Shown here: piece after piece, positions 47,291 through 60,611 of the stretch
Position numbering within the stretch: the first letter of the stretch is position 1
Layout: every line of letters begins with the position of its first letter
NCBI RefSeq assembly: GCF_021155765.1
Contig: NC_060112.1
Span: forward strand, 6,076,001-6,140,000
Direction: 5' to 3'
DNA length: 64,000 nucleotides
From: Diprion similis
Taxonomy: Eukaryota; Arthropoda; Insecta; Hymenoptera; Diprionidae
Made by a program: the position numbers and the translations under genes
The notes under the pieces: model-generated
Seen by the model: the letters and a program-made list of their open reading frames with translations, nothing else
What the model was told of the DNA's origin: nothing
Databases searched by the model: none

Positions 47291-50200
47291 GAATCATATT
47301 CAAAACGATTTTCTACAATCCGTTAAAAAACTTGCAAAATTGGATTTTTCAGTATCTAAAATTCAGGCATAAAACTTTATCCTGAATTTGAACTTGCAAA
47401 TGCTAGGCGATTAATTTTATTTCATCATGGCAAAATTTCGGCCCAAAATCGCGGAAGCAAATTAGTTTTCAGATTCCAATTTTACCCGTTCGAAAAACCG
47501 ATTTTATCACCCCTGAAACAAGGAACGTTACTCCGTCCCGTGACCCCTGAAGTTTCCGTGAACTCGCGGTTCGATTTCAGTTGAAAATTCTCCTGAAATT
47601 GGTGCGGGGCATTAGGGGTTGGAAGGAGTTCGGGCGGCAGAGCCGCGGTAAAAAGGTCGGCTAAAGGTGGTGCGAACCGGGGTGGAGGAGGTAATCGCAG
47701 TCTAAGGGGCGTCGGTTGCGTGATTTCCCTTCGAGTCCTCGCGTGTCGAATCCTGATTTGCTTTGTCGAATCAAGTAGGCAGCCGATTGTGTGTTTGCGA
47801 TTGTGTGCGTCGCGTCGCTCAAACCACTGCATTTCTCATTTTCACCCCTTCGCTTCTTGCAGCAAGATCCTTCCGTTCCTAAATGCGCGTATAGATCTTC
47901 GAAATCTTTGAAAATAAAATGAAAAAAAAAAAAAAAATTTGGTTTCATATAACTCAGACAAATTTTAAGGCCTTTTACTGTAAGTGTTTTTGCCCCCGAA
48001 ATTTATCATTTTTTAATATACAATATCGGTTTTGAGTTTTGTGCGAGAAATTTTCATTGATATTTTTTCCGAAACTGTTTATCACACACGAAAAAAAAAA
48101 AAAATTAACAATTATCTTTATATTTTTGTATCAATATTTACTGATTTTGCCAAATATCGTAAAAGAAATCTTTTCTTTATTCAAATGAATACTGTTTCAA
48201 TGAATATAAACCGAGTTGTTTTTCTGAGCACTTGATCCTTTTTTTCTTTTTTTTTTTCTTCACCATACGAAAAAGTATTTCTATCACCATATTTGGTATA
48301 ACGTCGATAAATATTCACTCAACATTTACAGAAACCAAGGGTATTACAATAGAATTTTGCGGATTATTCAACCGATCGAAATCAAATGATAAGTTTTTCT
48401 AGATACGTTTCGAAGTCAAGTGTTGAAAGATTTTATGATAAAATGTAACATATTCTTTTCAACTCCCAGGCTCTTTGAATTTCTTTCTCTCTCGCTCTTT
48501 CATCTAAGTAGTCTTGTTTTCTCAACGGCTCGTGGACGTCAGATTTTACAAGGAGGTCTTGTGCCGCTTGAGAAACTGGCGCAGCACCGCGTGTCTTCCG
48601 CAAACTGAGAGGGTGCGAATTGCCTTCACTACTTTTTTATCCCTCCCCATATACGCAGCTTGGTCGCACGACTTTTCAACCCTTTCTTTTCCTCTCATTC
48701 TTTGTCCATTTTTCATACCGATGTTTCTTTTTTTTAACCTATCGCTTCGTTTTAAGCGTTCGATCATTGTTTTTTTTTTTTTTGTTTATACAAGATCCCC
48801 AAAAATGTTGATAAAATATCTTCTACGATTTACTTGAGGACAATTCCTTCAGGATCAATTAAAAGTTTCAATTGTATTTCTACAAAAAATAATGAATTGA
48901 TTTTACTAAACATTCTTCGTATCACAACCATATTCTTGTGAAAAAATTTAGCTAATGCTGGAAAGAAAAAAAAAAAAAAAAAAAAATATCCACACATTTG
49001 AAGTGAATATGGGGTGAGAAAAAAGCTGTTGGAAAAAAACAATCAGACCAGCAGGCTTTTCGATTCAGGGTATAAAGTTACTCGCCTGTTTAACCACACG
49101 TCGATGTTTGCGTAGCGAGTGGCTGGCGTTCCTCTTTCGCTTCCACCTTTCTTCACCCCCCTCTCAACCCCCGGTTCATCTAGTTAACGGCGGGCAATCG
49201 ACGTTCTACATGATAATCCCCGTCGCGGGCACTAAGGACATTTGTAATAGATCCCTGATGCGATAGCGGTTAAATTAGTTTCGTCAACTTCTACCTCTGC
49301 CCCCCCCCCCCCCTCCCTCACCCCCTTCTCTCTCTCTCGGTTTTCTCCTCCGCAGAGCCGTGGTAGGAACAGAAATAGCGTGGCCACCGTTTGGATTTGT
49401 CCGAAATTACTTACCTATACAAACTCCAAATTACCTTAGGCCTTATCAAAATATAATGCCGGGCTTCGTGTCCGCTGAAACGGCCCGACTTCCCTCCTCC
49501 CCTTCACCGCCATAGAGGTACGGAATACAACCCTAATTTCCTTCTTCCATGAACAATGTATAAAAACATTTAAACCTTTGAGACCTTCGTACACTCGAGA
49601 GTCAACCTTCTCTTTACAGTCTTGTAAGGATTTTATATCTGACGCAGATATATGTATGTTCGTTTGTTAAGGTACGCAGTTATAATTGAATTTCGTATAT
49701 CTTTTTGCAATGTCTTATCAAAGTCCTGCCAATTTTTATATTCATTGGAATCAGAATTTTTTTTCTAAGTCTTACACGTTTTGTTTGCAAAATTTAGTAC
49801 GTAAGTACGCGTTTAATATGGGTTCGAATTGAATCACAATAATTTTTGGATTTGTACAAGAATCACGGAAATATTAAGAATGTTTAGCAGTTTTATATCG
49901 TAAAAGGAATGAAAAATTTCTCTCGCTGCGAAGTTGTACACTTGTGAAGAAAAAAAATTCTTCAACTTGTTTTGATGAAATGATTGGTTACTTGTAGCTG
50001 TGAAATAAACAATTGTTCAGTTAAATTGAGGAAATTTCTGTTGATCTAATGAAGTTAATTTATTAGAGGCTGCCGATGAAATATTTGCTTGATTTTATTT
50101 AGCGTCAATGAATGTTGAATGCGTTGAATGAATTTTCTTCCGTTCGACAACATTTATAACTTTTTTCCAGTAAAATATTTAGCTGTTAGCCCGAAAAGAA

Positions 50201-50519
50201 TTAATTTCTTCGAATGAGAGAAAATTTTCTTAATTCAACAGAATAATTCGTCGTTTCAAGAAAAGTTTTCGGAAGGTCGAACAAACCTAAGTTGAAACTC
50301 CAAGATTCGACAAAACGAATTGAATTTAAATCATTCATCATTTCTCCAAATTTAGCAAAACCTTTCTTCTCAGTATATAAAACATTTGTTAAATGGTATG
50401 AGTACAAAAATCGCTTTCTAAAATAGTCCGTTGGTTTTAAACGGATGAGCTCGAATCTCTTAAACAAGAACCGCATCACGGTTGAGGAAAAAAAATTTTC
50501 TTCACAATGACAACCAACC

Positions 50520-51060
50520 GGAATAACGACTGCTGGGAATTTCTATTCGAAAGCCCAACAAGTTCCTGGCGGGCGGGTTTAAACCGCAGGAAAGAGAAGA
50601 GAAGAGATTAGAATAGAAGAAGGGAAAGCGCAGGATGAGGAGAGTCGGGAAAAAGGAAAAGAAAAAAGGACTCACCGTCCCGTCCCGTTTCGCACTCTCG
50701 ATTTCGCCGGCGCAGGGTCGCTCTTATTCCCTTTCGGGATTCCCGTTTAATCCGTTTTCAGCTCCCAGATTCGAATGGCTCGCCGTAAAGCACGCGGTGG
50801 AAGTGTCTTCGATTTGGCGAACCTCGTTCACCCCGACCCCGATCCTTCCGAGTCTCGACCCGTCTTCGAATTCCCGTGTAAGCGGATAGAATTTTCTCAC
50901 CTCGGACGTCGTCCCGAGGAGTCTGCAAGAGAGGATTTTCGGACTCGCTGCTTTTTCGACCGCGTGTGCCGCACCCGAGTTCGTCGAATTTAAACTTGTC
51001 CCGCTAGATTTGTTTCGCCCAATTCTCTCTCTCGCACTTTCAGATTTCGGGGAACATTCG
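50520..51060. other. GC-rich patch with overlapping open frames
   Basis: A locally CpG-rich block. The minus strand carries a 183-codon open frame (51275-50724) and the plus strand frames of 72-84 codons. None shows a recognisable domain, and the long minus frame begins in low-complexity A-rich DNA. An enhancer, promoter or non-coding exon is more likely than a protein gene. Confidence 0.3.
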
Positions 51061-54000
51061 TCGGCATTCGATACGCGCGAAAATCTCCTTTGAAAAGGTA
51101 AAGAAAAAAAAAAAAGAAAAAAAAAACATTTCTTTTCATGTATAAAAAGAAAATTTGATCTTTCTATGAAAGCAAATGTCCTTCGAAGTGGTAGCAATTT
51201 TTTTTTTTTTTCACCTTTTGTGTTTCTCATTCTTCTTCGTATTCGAAATTGATAGATAATATGTTCGATTTTCATTGTAATTCTTTAACTGCTCAATTGA
51301 ATACTAAAAAATACAAAAGTCACCAACAAGCGTTTGAATTACATTGTGTTACGTTACTATTCAAGGAAAATCATGTAATTCTTTTAATTTTGTAAGTGAA
51401 ACGGACATTTTGTTAGTGAAATTCGTTAGTTGTTAAAAAAAAATATATGTATAGTGTATCCGTCGAATTGTTGACGTTCTTTCCAAATTTCATTCGAATT
51501 TGACTTTTTTTTGGAATTCAGGACACACGTAACCGGGAGTAGAACAAGTGTTAAAAGCTTCGTAAAGCATCTCTACCGGATTCTCTATGTGTCGTTAATA
51601 TTTAGTGCAAATCGGTCGAGCCGTTCCTCAGTATTTTAGGATACACGAAATAATTATTGAACCAGAAGCGGTAGAAGTTTGCAAAGTTCACGGATCATAT
51701 CCACCCGAAACTTGATCCTTCAACCGACGTTTCCGCGAATCTATGAAATCATTTTTTCAGAATTCAGGATACAACATTTTCTGCTTACGCAGCTACAAGC
51801 ATGTGTTGAAAAGCTCTGGAAAATCATTGCGCGAATCATAAAACGCATTTCGAAGTAGAAAAGATCATTTTGGTTTTCCTCGAAGCGTCAATTCTTCCGA
51901 CGAAGAATACAAAAATGATCTGGTTTTACATCAAGTTCGATTTACAATGAAACTTGCCGAGCTTTTAGATATCAAAGAATATTTCTTTCGGATATTCTCT
52001 TCACGATTGTGTATCAAGGGAATGGAAACCGAAATAATTTGTCGCAGAGAGATCTCTCCACAAAAATGTAATCGAATTTCGATTTTCTCGAGATTTGAAC
52101 TTTGGCAAAGTCTTTGTCTATAAGCCGATCTGTTCCAAAGATGAATCTCGTGTGCTCGGGAAGCGGGGTGCCACTTAATCAGTTGCTAAAATCAATAGGA
52201 TGCTTAACTTGACGCGAATTAAACTGTCGTTAAGTCGAAATTACCGCTCTCGCAAATCGAGGAACCGCGTAGAATTAACTCGTCCAAATTTTTGAAATGG
52301 TCGAAAAATCGGAGCTTTTCCAGTTGAGAATGGTTTCAAGTTAAAGTTTAGAAAGATCACATTTCGGTTACGCGGAGAAACTATTTGTTGCGACTTTGCT
52401 GACTGTGGGGAAGAAAATATTTACTCTGTTCAAGAAAAAAAGTGATAAGAACAACAAGTTAAAAATGGGACTTACGTATTTGAATCAACAAAACGTTTCT
52501 TCCGTTATTAATTTAGTGAATTAAAAAAATATTCCTTTTATACGTGACTAAATTCTGAAGTTTCTGTATAAATTTTTCCCTCTGTCGTAAACATAATCAT
52601 AACAATAACGAACAAATATATTGAAAGACTGTTTAAGCACTTTAAAAAAATCCACAACTTGTCGATCTTGTGTACAGAAATTTTCTTTGAAAACTTTTCA
52701 CACTTATGCCTTGAATTCCGGAAATATCAGACATTTTATAAACAAATAAAAATAAAAAATATCAGTGAAACTATCGCGTACTATTTCAACCAATTTTCGT
52801 TACACCGTATTTCGTTGTAAATGCTGTTTAAAAAATTGGTGACTCGGCTCCACGTCGCGTCAGAATCAAAGTGAAATCTTTACCCGGCACGATTTAAGTT
52901 TGAAATTTCTCACTAATTTGAGCGTTTCTCGTCGTGCAACCGTAACGTCGCGCGTATCGTTTCATCGTTATCGCCAGGTAGATGTACGCCTAGGCACGAT
53001 GTAATGGGAGTCGGATTAGGACGAAGGGATAGCGGGGGGAGAAGCGGCGGTACACGATATAAGAGAATTAGGAGTATAAGATCGAGTTTCTTTCTCTGCC
53101 ATGCAGTCGCTCCGAGGCTCGTAATTATAATAGCCCATATAATTTCGCCGACATGATGGAATCTGCCGTCGTCGAGGCGAAAATAATCCTCGAAAGAGTA
53201 TAAAAATGAATAAAAAAAATACACCAACTTGCAGTATAAATATGAAATGTTTTTTTAAGCTGGACGCTTCCCCTAATTATTTCTCCTGGTTTATTTGGCT
53301 TGTGGATTTTTTTATTCTCGAGCCACTTTTCTTAATCACTTTGAAAATAAAAAACTGATAATACTGGAATCATAACAAAATAACTTAGATATTGATAATA
53401 CGTTTCAAATCGCTTTTAAAATATTGAAAATCTGGTAGATTCGTTAGATTTTATTTTACGATGTGTTATTTTGACCAGAAGATTATTCTCCACAAATTTA
53501 CTGAAACAAATCTTCTTTTTTTTACTGCCACTTTTTCTATCAATATCAATATTGGTGCTAGGTTGAAAAATAAAATACTTAACGACACCAAGATGGTAGA
53601 AAACAAAGCATTGCAGTCGAATTTGTAGAATATAGTCTTTCGAATGAAATAACCATTATAGAATGAAATAGAAGGAATCTAATAGGTTTTTAACAATTTC
53701 TAACAGATTTGATACGTCGTGTCGCTGCCTAAGTTTGCGATTATAATTCTACCGTCTTCTATTTTTCAATAGATTTTCTAATACTCAACGCACGGCGGCC
53801 ATATATCGTAATAAAATTGATGAATAGTACCGATTTTGGACTAACCAAAATCCTTAACGCCAGTGTCCCGCAGCGGCAAGGATTAAATCCACAGCTGTAT
53901 TTACATAATGGCCAAAACGAGGCATAGCAGAACTATATTACACACATAGAAATGGGACAGGTATACATATATAATATCGGGCAAGGACTTCTGCGCCTGG

Positions 54001-54343
54001 GGCGGTGAAATCCGACCCCAATTCAACCTCGATTTCCGTCTGGCTTCGCTAGCTCAGCAAACTTTCCCCGTCATATCGAATCGACGGCAATTATCATCAA
54101 GCCGCAGGATTAAAAAGGAGTTTGTATAGGTCGAATCGGGATTTTATCAGAGCCTAGGATGCGCAGCAAGAATGAAAACGAAAGCTGACCCAACCTCAAG
54201 CCGCAATTGAAATCCAGCAATCTGAATTCCGATCTCTGTCATCTTCATTATCCCAGTATTTGTTCACCGGTTCATCAACGCCGTTATATTCAGAGTATCC
54301 GGACTATAAATGACGATTCGTAATGAAACGCCATGAGTGCATA

Positions 54344-54486
54344 CAGGGTGTTTCCGAGTTGTGTTAGGTTGCCTATCCCCGAGGGGAACAATCTATCGGT
54401 AACTCGGTAGGTCTGTTTTAACGATATTCGTGCCCCTCAGTGGTTGGCAATTCATTATCCTACGACATTCACTCGGAAACACGCTG
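54344..54486. mobile_element. Small MITE with CAGGGTGTTTCCGAGT termini
   Basis: The left end CAGGGTGTTTCCGAGT and right end (reverse complement CAGCGTGTTTCCGAGT) differ at one base and enclose 143 bp. TA flanks both sides (54342-54343 and 54487-54488). There is no coding sequence. The TA target and short inverted termini fit a Tc1/mariner-type non-autonomous element. Confidence 0.6.
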
Positions 54487-55143
54487 TAGTAGGTACAACG
54501 ACAGAATGAATCGCGTCCAGATACTAATTAAAAGACACGACAGTAGACGGTACTGATTGCCAACCTCCGATCAGGAAGAAAAACGAGATCACTGATGCGT
54601 TAGCTAACCTGCATATACCTAGTAGATCCTTCGATCATCCAATAAAGGCGAAGTGTGTCGATTGATTCTTGCATAGGAGAACGAAAGCGAGGTCTACGAA
54701 GTGAAAAACTTGAAGCCCCTAATTCTCAACGAACTGCGAATTCTTTTGAAATTCTGAATTATATAAATATTTTATTGTTTTTTCTTCATTCCAAGACACT
54801 TCATATGATAGGTACATATGATACATCTACTAGCTTAGCAAGCGATACTGATGGCGTTGTTAACATTTGAGCAGCAGGGGTTGTGGATCACGGAAAGCTC
54901 CTTGATATACGCGGTATATATAATAAATATACCTATACGTATATACATGTACAGCACATACACCACCGAATGACATTTATATACAGTGCATACACGGAGG
55001 TTGTAAGGAGGGAGAAACAGATGGTGATCGTTTCCCCCCGTTGATTCCTTCGCTCCTTCGTTTCACCCTCGAAATCATACGTGGAACTGTAACATCGAAT
55101 CAACAGCCAAACGAGGTAGCATTTTGTGCGCCGTTATCCCGCA

Positions 55144-55180
55144 TCACACACACACACGCACACACACACACACACACACG
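55144..55180. repeat. (CA)n microsatellite
   Basis: About eighteen CA/AC dinucleotides with one G interruption. Confidence 0.95.
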
Positions 55181-56531
55181 TGCGCCTGAAGTCGAAATGT
55201 CAAGGAGGGACAGATTCGCTGCACGGTGGTAACTACGTCTATGATATATAAATGTCAGGTATCTTCTCTTCGTCATTCTCTTACTTCTCCATTACCGAAA
55301 CGACGTCATTGTCAGGTGTAGATATATACGTATAATATCTTCTTAAATTGCTATACCTATTCGAACCACTTTTTCTCCATTCTTCGATCAAGATTCGACC
55401 AGATTTCTTCTTATCTTGACAAATCGAAGTTATAAAAGAAACTATCTTAATTTATAACAGTGACATTTTATACAGGATCAACGCGATGAATCGAATACCT
55501 ACTTGTTTCTAAGCGGTAACTTTTTTTCTAATCATCACTATTTTTAATGAATTTGGTTATAACCAAACGGACTTTTTTTTATCCGAAACCATCTTTAGTA
55601 TCAATCAATTTCAGTCAAGATAACTTTACAAGATAATGCGATGTCAATACCGCAAAACGATTATAGTAACAGTCTGTAGTCGAGATTCGAGTGTTTTATG
55701 TTTTCAATGAAGCACTGCGGCTTATTAGCCTTCAGTCTTATGGTGTACCCTCTTCTGTCACTTTCATCTCGTCACCCACACCTTTGTCAAGAAATAACCG
55801 TAGCCGATTTATATATTCCAGACTAGAATTCGTAATACCTTCAGACGAGTCGAGCCGTCTTCGACGAAGGCAAAGAGCCATGGAATATCTAACCAAGGTG
55901 CGCGTCGCAAAGTCGGCTTGCAGCGGTTGGGTTAAGGAGCTTTCGAATATATAATATATATATAGATATATACATATATATATATATATATATAAATCCC
56001 TTAATAACGTCTAATTCAGGCAGTTAATCTCGGCGCATAGAAAGTGTTGAGCCGCGTTAATTCAACGGCGAGGAAGGGGAAAAGAGGATGGGAAGCAGTT
56101 ATAGACGGCTCGCGAGCCCGCGAAGCGAACCTGGCTGCCTAAATCGGCATGACAATGGCCGTGCTCGAACTATAGCACCACCCCTCTCGCCGCTCGCGAT
56201 GATGATAATGTTGTGACTTATGAACCGATTTGCATTTTAATACGCAGCCCCCATTGTTTGCGGTTATTGTTAGTTGCCCATCCACCCACCCGCAGAAGCA
56301 TCTCGTTCATTTATTACAACCTAGCTATCTGCGATTGCTTTCTCTCCACGGAGTCTTACTTTTATTTTTTCCGTCTCTCTCCGTTCAATTTCGTTTCTAA
56401 ATTTTGGAGATCAACTCGATTCAAGGAATTATACTCTCAACTCTGAAACATGGTTGTGTCCGCTCGATATATTGCCGCTCGTTATATGGCGATAGCTATA
56501 AGCTCGATATTTGTGTAGTTCCGCAATGATG

Positions 56532-56559
56532 TGGAGGAGGAGGAGGAGGAGGGGGAGGA
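56532..56559. repeat. (GGA)n microsatellite
   Basis: GGA triplets running into a short poly-G stretch. It generates proline-rich or glutamate-rich frames on the two strands that should not be read as genes. Confidence 0.9.
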
Positions 56560-57455
56560 AGAGAACTTGCAGGTAATTTCCGTGATAGTTTCTGCCCGAA
56601 GCAGGCGACGTGGCAGCGGCGCAATAGCTGCTGGTTAATATTGGAGATGGGTAATTGACACGGCACAGTGCAGCAACAGCAGCTGCTCAATGGTTGTAAG
56701 GCGACGCGATCCGGTCTCGATCGCTTCCGTTGTACGTGTGGCAGCTTCCACTTTGCCAACTAATCTATGTACCCCGGCACTTCAGTTTCCGGAAAATCAA
56801 AAGCGCCCCACCGCTCGCTAATTGTGTTTTGCTTGTTTAGTCCGAATTCAGAACCTTAATCAGGGTTCTTGGATAGGTACTTGAAGTGAAACAGAAATAT
56901 TTTCTCTTTTTTTTCAGTTTAGTTAATTCCTTCGGATTGTATCTTTTGAGAATTTTGATCAATTCGTATGCTAGAATCAGTGAATTCATCAGTCTATAGT
57001 TTGAAAGTATAAAAAAGACGGAAAGACGGAAATGTGTGTCGTATCTTTGCAGCTTTTCAATTAACGAAGTTCCAGATGTCTTTTTTGTTTTTCCGTGGGC
57101 CAGTTTAGTTGGAAAATAGAATTCCTGAAAACCGGTGTTCAGACGAAAAGTTGTTGGGTCCCAAAAAAGTTAAAAAATACTAAATTCGACGGATACTCTA
57201 GGTTTTACAGCATTTCAAAACGATGTAAAAAACAAATTGATGTCAGTTACGGTGTTTTTGTTCTCTTACATTTTCAGGAAAGTTATTCTTACCTCACGAA
57301 TATACGAGATTAACACGACAAACGTTTAACGTTAAAATCTGGTTATGATAAATTTAACGAAATATCGATGCAATAATTTCTCAACCGACTAATCTTCTTG
57401 AGAAATATTTCTGCAATGCCTGCAGGTATAAAAGGTATGGAACTGCGGAAGAAAA

Positions 57456-57665
57456 ATGGCGAGCCAAACGCATTTTAAAAACGTCGAATACCTAACCCGG
57501 GATTTAAAAACACAGCAAGCTCTCAATATCGACAAACTTCGACAAGCCGTACTTGTCAATATGTGGTACGCATATATACAGCGAACTTTTGAAGCGTACC
57601 GCAAGCAATTGGCGCGTATAATACAGACGTCGCAGATAACGAAGAAAAATTGTTGGAACGCATGA
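57456..57665 (+). other. Candidate small open frame downstream of a TATA-like box (uncertain)
   Basis: A 69-codon frame beginning MASQTHFKNVEYLTRDLKTQ has a non-repetitive, helix-like composition with few of the Ser/Phe/Cys biases of chance frames. A TATAAAAG lies at 57426-57433, about 25 nt upstream, but this leaves almost no 5' UTR, which weakens the case. I recognise no family. It is more likely a chance frame than a gene. Confidence 0.15.
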
Positions 57666-58128
57666 GATGCCCAAAATATCCTGTCATTAAGAGATTCAAG
57701 AGCTCTCGCGACAAGAGTTCGGAGCGTTATTTGTCATTGTTATTATTTATCATAATACACTCTCGGACCCCTTGTCACATCTTCGAGTACAAAGCTTCCC
57801 TTTCTCATACCTTCGCACTGCTTACGCAGGCTTCCGTTTCGGGATTGTCGTGTGCGAAATTCGCATTGTTCATTTATTCAGAAGACCCGTTCCTCCATAC
57901 ACACCGTCGAGCAGATTCTACCTGCCGGGAATTCGAAAAGCAAGAAATTTGAGAAAGGAGGAGAATAAGCAGAAGAAGAAGAAAGATGAGAAAAAGAAAG
58001 AGACGCAGTCGTAACTTGGCTACGGAATCAAAAGTTGGAGTCGCGCGGCTTGGGCTCGAGGGTTTTCTCAGAGGCTGTTCAATGTGCCACTCAATTTCAA
58101 ACAGCCTCCGTCGGTTTTCAACGCCACC

Positions 58129-58160
58129 CTTCTTCTTCTTCTTCTTCTTCTTCTTCTTCT
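58129..58160. repeat. (TTC)n microsatellite
   Basis: About ten TTC triplets. They produce poly-Phe, poly-Ser or poly-Leu frames on the plus strand that are not genes. Confidence 0.95.
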
Positions 58161-59369
58161 CCTTCTACTATACTGCTTCTGCTTTTCCTTCTTCTCCAAA
58201 GTCCCACTCGAGAACTCGTCGTTATATTTTAATGCCTGCTTGCGTATTCATATCGATGTTCCTCTACCGGTCTTTTCAGCTCCTCATTCAGCCGCCCTCA
58301 CACACAGTCTCTTAGATTCAGCCTCCTTCCTTCCCCCTTTTCACCCCGAAATGACAAGCCTCCTCCATTACATTTAACTCCCCCCCCCCTTCTCTCTCTC
58401 TTTCTCTCTCAAATACCAACTTATATTGCATTATGTAATATCGCCGTAACGCGGTTATGTTCCCTGGTAAAACAGCCGATAAACGGAATTATTTTCCTTG
58501 CACGTGCCGAAAATAAGAAACACTAACAATGTTTTAAATTATTACGAAAAATGCTTTTCGATTTTCGTTTACCGTTTACTCTGGTAAATTAAACTGACCC
58601 ATACGTCACAGTCTGTCAAACTTGTATTATATTCTTATTCAATATCCATTATTTTAAATACTCTGCGCAATTGTTTAGAGTTATCACAATATTATAGATA
58701 TATCGAATTTCTCGTCGCTTCGAGGCTATTTCATTTCTACTGACTGTTTTTCTGTATAACATATATTTTCGCCAGTATTTTTATCGCTGGGCTTATTTTC
58801 TTGAAACATTATTATTAATCACGGATCAGTGAGGTCACCGTGTCATCGTTACATTTACATAACTCCGATACGGCATGTGAATGCATCAGTGCCGGATACT
58901 GAGGCCTGAGGAATTAAGCTGAGCGAGAAATCTTGACAGGGTAATTAATTAGGATCACTGGTGTGTCATCTCGACTATTATTTGAACGCGTTAATTCCGT
59001 GCGAATCGAACCGATGCAAACTGATGGAATTTTGCTCCAGGATACAGGTAATTGGCGAAATTTATTTGCAACGCGATGCGAAACGTTGTCGATACTGTGG
59101 ATAAAAATATTGCCGAGTGGAAGTTGGAAAATTTCTGGAAATTTTAAGTTAAAATCGTTGCGATTTGCTCCTCGAAGCTTCGTGGTTTATAAATCGTGCG
59201 TACAGTACTGTAAGAATCTGAAATGAGGCCAGTCAAGACGATGACGCCTTTGGAGTTTGCTTAAGCTCAGCGCGATTGGCTTACTTGAGAATTAGTAGAA
59301 ATCAAATCGGCGACGTTGCAGCCGGCAATTCTTCATTCCACGTTCATCGTGTATTTTTTCGTTATAGAA

Positions 59370-60529
59370 ATGAAGAAATTAATCGCCACGTTGCTGGTTT
59401 TGAGTGAGCATCTTTACGTTAAGTATTCACTATTGGTGTGAAAATTATTTACTCAAATTCATACAAAGTCGGGATTTGAATTAAAGTTTTGAAAAGTGAG
59501 TGTGAAATCGTTTTCGTTCATGAAGTTCTCAATGAGCATGTAAATTCGCTTCAATCAATTCCGAATCAATCGAACTTGTTCTTCTATTTCAAATCACTTT
59601 GGTCGGGTATCGATTTATCGGAAAGAATCGTGCGAAGTCGTCTATGATTTCGTGCAGTATGTTCAATCTAAACTTTTTCAAATCGTCCAAATTCAAGTAT
59701 TTCACGGACAAAGAGTAAAGTATCAAAATTGAATGAGTTTCAATTTGCTTCTTGGCAAATGAGTGGAACTGACGTCACTCAACAGCCGAGTCGGGGTTGA
59801 ATTTTAATTTTCGAAATTTCACTTTGTCGAAACTTTACTCTATCGTAACTTAAATTCTCAAAATCTTGCATTGCGGAAACTTTGTTGTTTCTTAAAAATT
59901 TAATTTCTTCACTTCAACTTTCGTCACAAAATAATCGGGAATTAGGCGCTTTCGGAACTTCAACCCTGCTTCCACTAGTTATGTGAATCTTGACTCGTAT
60001 TCACCCTGCAGAATTCAGTTAAAGTCATTTCGATCCCCGTATACTCGGTTGAATTTCAATTTTTAATCCGTAAAACCTCGGGGAATTTTTTCCAAGGCGT
60101 CCTGACAGAATCTTCACTTGGGAAAGTCGACTATTCCGATACAGCCTGCAACTGTAATCACTGCGAGAAGCAGAACTCGGATGAAAATCGAAAGAAAGAT
60201 CCACTCGCGGATCTCCCGTTTAACGTCGAGGATTCGGACGGCGATGGAAGTCGGATAATTTGCGCGAGGGACAGAGACTTTAAGGATAAAACGTTCCCCA
60301 GCATCTGTCACATGCTCTGCGAAAATCGTTGCACCCAATTCAGGGTGACCGAGGAAATCAAGGATTCGTTGAAACGTTACATCACGAGAGCCTACAGAAC
60401 GAGTGAGTGTTTTTTCGCTGCTTTGCAAATTTTTCCAAATTGACTCAGCTCTCAGAAATTCCCTCTTTTTCATCTTACTCGTCGGTTCTTTCAGACTACT
60501 ACAAACTCCACGACGGACAGTGCTTGTAA
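59370..60529 (+). CDS. Small secreted cysteine-rich protein, Kazal-like
   Basis: Three exons (59370-59403, 60097-60402 and 60495-60529) join in phase to 124 aa. The first exon and the start of the second encode a signal peptide (MKKLIATLLVLSVLTESSLG), with cleavage predicted near residue 20. The mature part has eight cysteines (29, 31, 34, 67, 82, 86, 90 and 123). The block IICARD...TFPSICHMLCEN resembles the Kazal core VCGSDG-TYPNxCxLxC, and the protein ends DGQCL with a final cysteine, as Kazal domains do. A second acceptor 12 nt downstream (60109) also keeps frame but gives a poorer signal peptide. The exact target is unknown; a protease inhibitor or secreted effector is plausible. An AG acceptor just before the ATG suggests a 5' UTR exon further upstream. 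Confidence 0.65.
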
Positions 60530-60611
60530 GGACTAGGATTCTAGTGACCAGATACGCATTTTTGCCGAAATTGTTAGCAAGGATTATTTCCAATCCGGAA
60601 ATTGATCGAGG

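Larger units (their letters stand above)
45700..59369. other. Large region without recognisable genes
   Basis: Nearly 14 kb between Gpdh copy 2 and the Kazal-like gene. AT-rich DNA alternates with GC-richer patches at about 47.5-47.9, 49.1-49.5, 50.5-51.1, 54.0-54.3, 55.0-55.3, 56.0-56.8 and 58.0-58.1 kb. Open frames in these patches overlap on both strands and show no motifs I know. The 5' UTR of the Kazal-like gene should begin somewhere at its right end. It could hold regulatory elements, non-coding RNA, or introns of a gene not detected. Confidence 0.6.

Noticed and set aside
47482..47832. 116-codon minus frame with proline-rich centre
   Set aside because: Composition reflects a GC-rich patch and overlaps other frames; no family signature.
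53855..53895. Imperfect palindrome around TCCTTAACGCC...GGCAAGGATTAA
   Set aside because: Short and imperfect, with no flanking duplication or repeat partner; within chance expectation.
60114..60593. 159-codon open frame on the minus strand
   Set aside because: It is the antisense shadow of the Kazal-like exon 2 and 3. The plus strand has a signal peptide, paired cysteines and correct splice sites in phase.
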